Positions 10,485-19,800 of a stretch of 28,113 bases of DNA are shown one piece after another. Source of the DNA: Sperchopsis tessellata (taxonomy: Eukaryota > Arthropoda > Insecta > Coleoptera > Hydrophilidae). Position numbers and translations under genes: made by a program. The stretch spans positions 1 to 28,113 of the forward strand of contig JAWQRN010000589.1 in NCBI GenBank assembly GCA_033557685.1, in the 5' to 3' direction. Position 1 is the stretch's first letter. Each line of letters begins with the position of its first letter. The notes beneath the pieces are model-generated. The model had not been told where the DNA came from. It did no database searches and worked only from the letters and a program-made list of their open reading frames with translations.

Positions 10485-10940
10485 TCTTGAGGTTTTCCGG
10501 GAGATAACCATGTGTTGGTTTTTCTTTTTGCCGAAGTCTCGTCCACCATTAAAGGGGACATTATCAAGACATGTAGCTCTTAAAAGTGCTAATTATAGAT
10601 TGCCACGTAGCTCGGAAAAGTGCTAGATGCAGGTGCCGACCTAGAAAGTGTTAAGCATAGAATGGCATGTAGCTCTCAGAAGTGCTAGTCATAGAATGAA
10701 AGGATTTTCGTAGTTTACTGATATATATATATATATAGTGTTCGGGCACCAATAAAAAAATTTCTTAGCAATGCTCAGAGCGCCACTCTCATATTGGCCG
10801 ACAGGGCGTATTCCTTACAGAGCTTGGCAAATTCGATAAAATAGTTTTCCAAGAGGAAGTAAGAGCAAACCCATTATCGCAATTCAGATTTTCCAGATGC
10901 TTATATATTTCAATGGACTCTCTTATTATTCTAGGGAAGT
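10485..10940 (-). repeat. left arm of a large inverted repeat (Penelope 3' end)
   Basis: This segment is the reverse complement of 12950-13405, with roughly 80-90% identity by eye. It covers the Penelope endonuclease C-terminus, the AGAGCTACATG tandem units and the outermost AACCTnAAGA end. The arms are separated by the mariner element and the inner parts of the two Penelope copies. Confidence 0.8.
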
Positions 10941-10941
10941 A

Positions 10942-12114
10942 TTGGGGGGACCAGAAAGTAATGTCGTTTTTTTACATTAAATTCAAATAAATATATTTTA
11001 CTTGTTTTTATTTTTAATCAATAATGTAATCACCCTCGTTATCAACAACCTTTTGCCATCTAGTGTGCAAATTTTCAATCTCGGATCGATAAAAATCAAT
11101 TGGTTTTTGAGCAAAATATCTGGAGATGGCATTTTGGATATAAACCAAATTTTGTGTCACATAGAAAGTGTTGTAGCAATCGGAATAAATGGAAATCTGA
11201 TGGTGCAATGTCAGGCAAGTACGGTGGGTGAGGAAGCACCTCCCACCCCAATTCATTAATTTTTTTCAGGGTTCGCCTTGCGTAGTGCGGTCTTTAATTA
11301 TCTTGTTTCAGAATAACGCCTTTTCTGTTAAGGTCTGCATTCACAATTTGTCCAGGATTCAGCACTTCAAAATGAACGATTCCACGATTACTCCACCAAA
11401 CACACAAAAGCACCTTTGTACACCTGTCTTAGCAATACTTCGTTATCATGCATTCGGAGAGAGTGACTGCCTTTTGCGTTGTGGATTATCATAGAGGACC
11501 CATTTTTCATCTCCAGTGATCAAAAAACACTTCTGTATTGTGCCGGTGAAGCAATACATTGCATGTGGTGGATTGGTTAGCTTTGATATCTTCGGACAGA
11601 TTATTGGGAACCCAAACACCTGCTTTGCATACCTTACTAATCTGCTGCAAATTTTCTTGGATGGTCGACCAAGATTTTTTAAGTGTGTTTGACAGTTCCT
11701 CGATTGTCTGATACAGATTTGTTTCCACTTCTGCCTTGTCTAAAGTTGTTGGTCTTCCTGATCGATATGAGTCGAAAGATCAAAATTACTGGATCTGAAC
11801 TTAGAAAACCACCTATGGCATTTTCGAACGTGTAATGCAGTTTGATAAACATCGCAAATGTTTTTGGTAGCAACTGTTGCGTTACTACCCTTGTGAAACT
11901 CAAAAAGCATACAATGTCGGATATATACCTCTTCTGGTATTTGGCTGACCATTTCACCCAAAATTGTAAAAAAATATTTAAGACTTAATTATTTACAAGG
12001 AAACAAGTCACTTCAGCCTTAAAATGTCTTTGGCACGGCTTTGAAGTACACAATGAGCTGATAAATGATAAACAAATATTAACATGCGCAGAAACGACCT
12101 TAATTTCCCCCTAA
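10942..12114 (-). mobile_element. mariner-family DNA transposon (defective)
   Basis: This is an element of about 1,173 bp with imperfect terminal inverted repeats. The left end reads TTGGGGGGACCAGAAAGTAA, and the right end reads TTAGGGGGAAATTAAGGTCG on the other strand. It is flanked by TA at 10940-10941 and 12115-12116, the target duplication expected for Tc1/mariner elements. It sits inside the endonuclease part of a Penelope-like element. The sister copy at 12600-13405 lacks it, so that copy approximates the empty site. Confidence 0.85.
11002..11961 (-). pseudogene. mariner transposase, frameshifted
   Basis: The transposase starts MGEMVSQIPEEVYIRHCML at 11961 and continues FEFHKGSNATVATKNICDVY, the N-terminal helix-turn-helix region of mariner transposases. 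Further on are WVPNNLSEDIKANQ (the WVPHEL-like motif), then a segment with QDN followed by a stop and RPHYARRTLKK, and then LPHPPYLPDIAPSDFHLFR, the usual C-terminal catalytic region. The pieces lie in different frames and carry stops, so it is not functional. The length matches a full mariner transposase of about 340 residues. Confidence 0.85.
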
Positions 12115-12599
12115 TATATAGAAGATTTGGAGAGAATTTTTATGTCCTTAAAGAGAATATCATGTGGCCTGTTTCTAATTAATATTCTGCTAATGGAGAT
12201 ATAGAAAACTGTTTGAGACAGGTTTGCCTTTCGTGTTCTCTACAGCGAGTGGAGATTACTATTTTTGTCTGACTTATGTACATGGAATTCTATATACTCC
12301 AGCGCATTGAATCTTTCGAAGAAGGAATGATTTCATTGATATTGATCGAAGGTTGAAAATAGTCTTGATACAATGTTTGTGGAGTAAACGCGCTATCTTC
12401 TCGGTCACTTTTTGTACGTATGGTAAGTAAGCATGGCCAATAATATCGATTCTTGCTTGGAAGAGAGGGATTTTTAAAATGCTGGATGGCCCTTTGTATA
12501 ACCGAAGGTTTGTACCCGTTGGCTATGAGCATATTCTTGACCTTACTTTCGATAAATTATCTGTAGACCAGAGAATTGACTACTGACATTTTCTGAAAA

Positions 12600-13405
12600 G
12601 GGTGGTGTGGTGTAGACTCCATTAGTGTGCATAGTCTTGTGATAGATTGAATGGCCCAGTGTGCCATCAGCATGCCTTACGAGGATGTACAAAACATAAC
12701 TGAGAAGACAGCACGTTTACTCCGCATACATTCTATCAAGACTATTTTCTGACCTTCGATCAAAGTAGCAAAATCTTTCCTTCTTAAAAAGATTAAATTC
12801 CTTTGCAATCCGCTGGAGTATACAGAATTACATGTACATGTGGCTTAGTGTACACAGGTCAGACAGAAAGGATTTCTCTATTAGCAAAACATATATTAGA
12901 AACAGGCCATGATTCTCTTTAAAAATTTTCACCAAATCTTCTAATTGCTTCCCTAGAATAATAAGAGCTTATTGAAATATATAAGCATCCGGAAAATCTG
13001 AATCGCGATAATGAGTTTCCTCTCGCTTCTTTTTGGAAAACTATTTTATCATATTTGCTAAGCTCTGTAAGTGATAGTCCCTGCTAAGATCCTGTCGGCC
13101 AATAGGAGAGTAGCGTGCCGAGCATTGCTAAGGTTTCCAATTGGAACCACGCTATATATATGTCGGTAAACTATGAAATTCCTTTTATTTTATAACTACC
13201 ACTTCTAAAAGCTACATGTCATGCTATGCTTAGCACTTTTTAGAGCTGGTTGGTAGCTGCATCTGGCACTTTTCATTGCTACATGGCAATCTATAATTTG
13301 CACGTTTAAGAGCTACATGTCTTGATAATGCCCCCTGCAACAGTAGACGGAACGTCGGCTAAAAGAAAAGCCAACACACGACTATCTTCTGGAAAACCTG
13401 AAGAT
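12600..13405 (+). mobile_element. Penelope-like element, second copy in opposite orientation
   Basis: The plus strand reads MPYEDVQNITEKTARLLRIH from about 12672 (the linker after the reverse transcriptase). It then has the GIY-YIG start GVYRITCTCGLVYTGQTERI (12815-12874), KHILETGHDS, and the endonuclease C-terminus ELIEIYKHPENLNRDNEFPL (12965-13024). The 3' non-coding part (about 13085-13405) is the reverse complement of the one at 10485-10860. Frameshifts and stops show that the copy is dead. Its 5' end abuts the 5' end of the other copy near 12600, giving a head-to-head arrangement. Penelope-like elements often occur truncated and in inverted or tandem pairs. Confidence 0.8.
12950..13405 (+). 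repeat. right arm of the large inverted repeat (Penelope 3' end)
   Basis: This arm matches 10485-10940 on the opposite strand. It includes imperfect tandem units around AGCACTTTTnAGAGCTACATG at 13200-13320 and a hammerhead-like block at 13321-13359. The divergence between the arms suggests an old insertion rather than a recent duplication. Confidence 0.8.
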
Positions 13406-13701
13406 ATTTACTGTGGACGTGCAAGTCTTCGTATTGAATTAATAATATTTCTCATTGCCATGAAATATAATTGTTTCGTTTCAAAGTAAAATTTACCGAG
13501 AAGTTGGATATATTAAAATATTTGTTCATAAATAAAAATGTTACAAAGTTTATTGTAATTAAAAAAGTTTATTTCTGTTTTTTAAATACAAAAAAAATTA
13601 TAGTCACTTTACTAAATATAAAATAGCACTTACGTGGTTATATGAAAAATTACGTTTAGATACTAAAATCTTAAAACATTAAAATTAAAACAGCTCTACT
13701 G
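13406..13701 (-). promoter_or_regulatory. Bap60 3' UTR and polyadenylation signals
   Basis: Downstream of the Bap60 stop codon on the minus strand, two AATAAA hexamers lie at 13573-13568 and 13554-13549, about 130 and 150 nt after the stop. Either would give a short 3' UTR. Beyond them lies the outer end of the Penelope-like element at 13405. Confidence 0.6.
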
Positions 13702-13857
13702 CTAATTATTTCTAATTCCAAGAGCTTGTTCCAATTCAGCACGTTTTTGTTGAACTTTTGTATAGAAATATCTGCAGACCGCTTCTTGAGCCCAAGGTTG
13801 ATGGTAGAAGTCAGCACGCCTCTCCTCTTCTGGATTACCCATGACATCTGTCATAGT
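13702..13857 (-). CDS. Bap60: Bap60 exon 8 (stop codon)
   Basis: The final exon encodes TMTDVMGNPEEERRADFYHQ, PWAQEAVCRYFYTKVQQKRA and ELEQALGIRNN, then TAG at 13704-13702. Its start at 13857 follows an ATAG acceptor at the end of a 1.8-kb intron. The C-terminus matches the family's conserved end almost exactly. Confidence 0.95.
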   Translation of the reverse strand, partial: TMTDVMGNPEEERRADFYHQPWAQEAVCRYFYTKVQQKRAELEQALGIRNN

Positions 13858-16800
13858 CTATAAAAAAAATTATAATTCAACAATAATTTGTCATAGTTAA
13901 CACAAATATACAACTAAAACAGGTTGATTTAGGAATGAAGGTGGTTTTATTTAACAATGAAACATGTTCAAACCCAGAACAAATGTAATTCAGCTCATAA
14001 TACCTTGCAACATTGTAAGACAAAACGCCTATACATTTCAGAGGTTTTACATGGGTGAGCAGCTATTTAAAATTTGTTTTATACTGTGATTTGTAAGAAA
14101 AAGAGACCTATGAACATGAATATTGTTAATTATATCACATCAATACCTATAAAGATTCTGTTATTAAAGCAATTGCACACCACGACTGTTAAACAACAAA
14201 ATAACTCGGTTATCAAAAGAAAAATTGTATGCCCCAATTAGATAAATAATGCAATCATTTCTTTAACTGCTTTAGTAATGCAAACTTGACTAATACAGTT
14301 AATTATCTCAATTAAATCAAGGAAGTAGTACAGACAAGTTGTTTACAGAACAACAGAAAATGATTCTGCAAATTTTTCCTATGGCTTAAGAATATCAGTT
14401 TTAGTATTTACCAATACGATTAAACATTTAACATTCCTGGAAAATAATATAGTAAAATATTTTCCATCTCTGGAAACCTCTGCAAATGATGATTCTCCAC
14501 AGACACAAATATGAAATATAAAAAAATGGGAAAAGTCATTGTATCTTTTAAATTATCAATATTGCTAAAAAAGTAGGCTCCTAATCTCATATTAAAATTC
14601 TAATTACTTGTAACAACTGAGGAATTATTATTTTAACATACAAAATGTACAGTACAACAATATTCTTCATTTATTGTAATATATTATCGCAAAGATTTTT
14701 TTTGCATAAAGGTTGTACCAAATTAAATCCCTTGTAGGTAAACCTATTCTTTAAATAAGTAATAAGTTCAGGAAAAGACAAGATCTTTGTTAATCAGAAG
14801 AAAAATTCAAATCAAATGAGTTGAGCCAAACTAATCCGTTTTTAATAGATATGCATGCACTAAATAATCATAGAATTCTTCCACAAAGAGCGCAAATATC
14901 TTAATAGATATATCAATTTACATAAGTTCAAATAAAATATTAAATTGCCTTTACAGCAAAAATGAAGAAATAACTTCCGAGAATAATTTTCTTGTCGAGT
15001 ACATCATAAATAATTGCAAATTGACAATTGTTATACCTGAAAAGTTCAGTAATTTTTTACTAATGGGAGCAAAATTGGTTGTAAATGCCCTTTTTGTAAC
15101 TATGTAATGGTATCTACATGTCAGAGATTTCCACTTTCTCTAAAAATTTATTAAGTACTGATTGAAATTTAGGTGATTCAATTTTTATTACTTCAGGTAG
15201 AATCTTGGAAGATGTACAGATATTGCGAGTGAGAGACTGATTGTACATGGTACGAAACAGAAAAAAATAAAGATGTTGTTGAGTAGACCAAGACCCATTC
15301 AGGGCTGTATAGTCAAGGAAGATGAAAAAGTTACATATTGTATTTAAAAAAATTTCTTCATATCAGATTATTCAGTATAACCAAGAGATCGTGAATGCAC
15401 ACAGAGCGATGACATGTATCAAGGACTGTAATTTTATTTTAAATAGGTGCACTTGTCTCCACCAAAACAGTTGTCAATTTATTACAAAAAAGTAAAGTAC
15501 TGTAATATTAAAAAGGTGTTAAATTATAGTTAAGACTTCGAAGAGACTAGCATTTCACAATGCTATCAAACATTTAGTTTTTAGGACATTTAGGGAAAAC
15601 CCACTAGATGGATACCCTATATAGATATAAAAGGATAATTTTACCTTCAAATCCCTAGTTTGCGAAACGATCCATTTATGTATAAACATTTGTGGATCTT
15701 TAGCAAAACTAAGGAAGAATTCGCGGTTGGTCTTCAACTGATTGATGGTATCCACAGTTTCATGAATTTTAGAGTCCAAACCCTGAATTTCTTGTTGACT
15801 TGCAGTACTCAATAGGAAATTATTCATTTGTGTTTTGAGAGTGTCATCAACCTAAAACAAACATTAAATTTACTAACAAAAGATCTAGGGTAACACTATT
15901 ATAGATTTGTCAATTTCAATAGCATACCTCAACATCGATATCATAGCATGCTGTTTGTTTACTTTCTGCTCCTCCTTCTACAGATATTACATGATTGATG
16001 ACAATTGGATCGGGAGGGTGTAACAATGGATTAAGTCGTTGTGGGATTTCAGCAAACTTCATTTTTGGGCAGCCGAATATCTGTTCCAAATATTTATCGC
16101 AAACGATGTATTCACGTTCACATGAGTCTTGCAACCTAGAATATCATGATTGCAAATTGAAAAAATAAATGTTTGTCACACACAAATAAATAACATTTAC
16201 AAAACTACATTTAAACGTGCTACTATACAGCTGTAAGTTTACTTCTCAATATTAGGACAAATAAAATTACCAGTTTTCAGAATCAGACTCTAACTTTACT
16301 TTGAGAATAATCTTCGAAAATTGAAACCATTAGTATCAGACTAAAGACTAAACATTTATTAGCATTGGGTGGCTTACAATAATCAAAACAAACACTAATA
16401 ACATGATCAATAAATTAATAAATTGGTCCAATTGAAACACCAGTTTGATTTTTTAAATTTACTAAGCAAAAATCAAACTGGTGTTTCAATTGAACCAATT
16501 TATTGATTATTTAATATGGAGCACCCAATTCACTCCTCATCAGTATTCTAATAATAACATGGATGAAACAATTTGTAATAAAATTATAGAACTTATTTTA
16601 TTTGATTTTTCACAATACATTCATACTCCAGATAATTTTGAATGAAGTAAATCATTTTTTAGCATTAGGAATACACAAAATGAAACACATATTCAAATAA
16701 TTATTCTTACCTGTGAGTTTTAATATACTGCCATAGAGCTGAAATTATTACAGGTCTTGTCTGTGTATGAACACCTAATAAACGAGCCAATCGCGGATCC

Positions 16801-19800
16801 AACTTGAACTGCAGTGGCTGATAGTCAAGTAGAAGAAGAATGGTACAACGAACGTTTTTATCTCCAGGGCGTTTTACCTAAAACATAAACAATTAAATAA
16901 CTTTCAAAAAAGTAATGTTACACAAACCTGAAAACCATCGGTTTCTTGAGTAGTTAAAGTTCGGTGCCACTCTACTAAGTGATTATCCGGCCCATACAAT
17001 TCTTTGTCGAGCTCGATAACTAAAGACTTAAAAAAAGATGAAAATTTGCGTTTCACTTTATTTGGATCATTCTTTGAATCTTCAAGTAGTCTCCCTTCCA
17101 CTCTCAACTCCCAGGATGCTACAGCACTAAAAAAATGTAAATATTAATATTCTGCACCAAAAATAATGGCCGGTTGTACAAACCCATCTTGTGGTGGCCC
17201 ATCAGGACCTTCGGCATTAGGCTCTTTGCTTGGATAGAAAGTATTAGATATAAAAATTCTAAGTTTACGTTTTTGTTTCATAGGTCTTTTGAGAGCTTCT
17301 TGAATATCTAATCTCTTTCTCATGATAGTAGAATCCAACTTTCTTTCAAATGCCAAGAGGTCCATGTAAGCTTGACTTTCAGGTACTAAATCACGGACCT
17401 TTTGAGGTAAAATTTTATCTGCAAGCTTTTTCTTTTTTTTACTGGTCCCATGAGCATAATCTCTGAAAAGATACATTTACTAATAATAATGTCACTGATA
17501 GAATTTTAATTTTTTTTAAAAAATAATGAAAGAATATTTATATCGGCTAGATGTTTGAAAATAACTCTTGAGAAATATTTTGATTGCTGAGTGAATACCT
17601 CAATTGTCATCTGTTCTAGTAATGATTAAAAGGGATTTAATTTTATCTAATCCATAAAATAAAAAAGTTGAATTAATAAATTCTTGGTAAAGTAGGCCTT
17701 GACCTCAGGTTCATTTAGTCTCTTTTAACTAACTTTTTTCTGCCCACTTACGAGACTCCCATGGGGCGCGTTAATTGAGACACAATGTATACTACAAGCA
17801 CAAGCCTATTTATTTAAAATAAAAATACACTTTATAGAAGCAGTTTACAAAATAACACATGTCTACTAATACTAGACTAGTCACTACAGATTAATCACTT
17901 CTTACATTAACTCTACAGAATCTCTTTATAAACTCACTTACGTCATTATCTAATATTCAGATAATGTGGGGTCTAATCTCTTTTAACAACTAACTTAAAT
18001 AGTAACACACATACACATCCACTAATTTCTGAGAACTTTTAGTGATTTCAGTATTAGTTGTTGAGAAAAACACAGTACCATGACTAGTTACTGTTTACAA
18101 TAACTCGGCATCTAATTGTGTCGAAAAAACAGCGGGCACACTTCATTTATGTAGTGGTGCACGGTATTTCCCAGAATCATTTATCTTATAATTTTCCCCT
18201 TCATTAACCTTGTTTGTCTCGAATAAGTACTTCATTATAATCAATAGCATGAATAAACAGGCTCTCCTCTACATTGTTTATTCATTTGACTACCAGCAGA
18301 TCCCCATGCAGATTCACCATCTCCCTGGATACACTCTCATCATCTGCAACTTATAGACCAGCTACACTTATCCAAGTACCCAACTTACAAGGCTTATCAT
18401 CTAAGGTTCATCACATTTCTTCGAATCATACGATTTCTCAGATCAAGTCGATCACTATTATCAAAAAGTTTTTGATAATCTACATCTTCAGGTGACATTG
18501 CTTCTTGAAGATCTTTCATCACGGGGTTTTCTGTTCGGAAAGCACTAACTATACCTTCAGGTGTTGATTCTCTATCTCCTTTCAGTCCTGATTCACAAAG
18601 AACTGTTGGTTTCCATGTTTCTATTTTCTTAAGTTCTTCTGCAGGTTTACCTTCTTTCTCTAAAACGAATTAATGGGTTCAGTTGCTAAATTTCGAGGAT
18701 GAATGGCTTCTCTATGGGCAGCATTGCTATCACTCTGCTTTTTTCTTAAGCAGTTTCCTCTGGTTCTTGTTCAGAGATCAGACGGTATTTGCCCCTTCAT
18801 GCTGGTTTCTCTGGTTACCACCCTAACAGCTTTTTCCAGAGTTGAAAACTGATTCAGAATCTCATATATTGCAACACTATGAAAATTTACATAGTAGATG
18901 TTCTTTGCCATTTCAGGTGTTACATCCTTCCTCGTTATTTTATATCCAATTTAACATCTTCAAAAAGGTTATGTCCAAAAACATCACTTTCTGAGGTGGT
19001 ACACCACGAGTCTGCTTAATACTGTTAAAATTTTTGTTTTCATTTAATTTATGTTGGTGAAACTAATTTTCTGCTCCTCCAAGACTGTTTTGTTTTTAAA
19101 TTTTACATATGTTGATAAGAGATGTATCATCAGCAAATACATAAGCACCATTCGTTGTCACTCGTTAATCAGGATGTTTATGTATACTTGCAACAGTACA
19201 GGACCGAGCAACGAGCCCTGCAATAGTGCCATACGTACCTTTAGTCTCTCCAAAGGCAGTCCTTTCCTATTGCCAAAATATGATTTGAGAAGTTCATTTA
19301 CGGAATCTCTCTATACTGTGATTTGTGCAATGTGACCACCTATATGAAGGTTTATTGTCTCAGTGGTGTAGGCTTCAAGTGATATATTTAAAAATATTTT
19401 GTTAATACATTTAGTATCATTTATTCGTGTCAGTTTTATAAATACAGATTGTAAGCCATTTTTCAAGAGAATGAATAGAAGATTTGCACTTACGTTTGAT
19501 TCCAACATAAGGTTAATATTGTAATCACCAGCAAATATTTTATAACTATCCAGAAAAACACTTTCTCTTTCAGAAGGTAATCTGTAAATTTTATAGATAT
19601 GTTTATTTCTGGTATTAAAATACCTCATACTCAAATATATTTATAGCTTATTTGTGCTTAATATAAGAACACCTTCATGAATATGCTGTTACATAAGAAA
19701 TAAAAATTTGTAGCAATTTTTGAGGTCTAATGTTATTCACAATACATTTAAATTTGTTTGTTGTTGTAGAAGGTCGCCGAAGCTTTGAAAAAACCAATTT

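Larger units (their letters stand above)
10485..12600 (-). mobile_element. Penelope-like element, 5'-truncated, split by mariner
   Basis: Minus-strand translation gives the region after the reverse transcriptase (IANGYKPSVIQRAIQH, 12532-12480), a linker ending SSKDSMRWS, and the start of a GIY-YIG endonuclease (IYRIPCT, near 12290). There the reading frame breaks, and the mariner element follows at 12114-10942. The endonuclease C-terminus resumes as ESIEIYKHLENLN near 10920-10880. After it comes a 3' non-coding part of about 370 bp with about four imperfect copies of an AGCACTTTTnAGAGCTACATG unit. Penelope-like elements encode a reverse transcriptase plus a GIY-YIG endonuclease. Here the reverse transcriptase itself is missing and stops are frequent, so the copy is dead. 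Confidence 0.8.

Noticed and set aside
10560..10690. AGAGCTACATG units considered as a CRISPR array
   Set aside because: The units are few, imperfect and without uniform spacers, the sequence is eukaryotic, and they belong to the 3' region of a Penelope-like element.
11002..11494. Plus-strand frames at 11002-11259 and 11228-11494
   Set aside because: They are antisense to the decayed mariner transposase.
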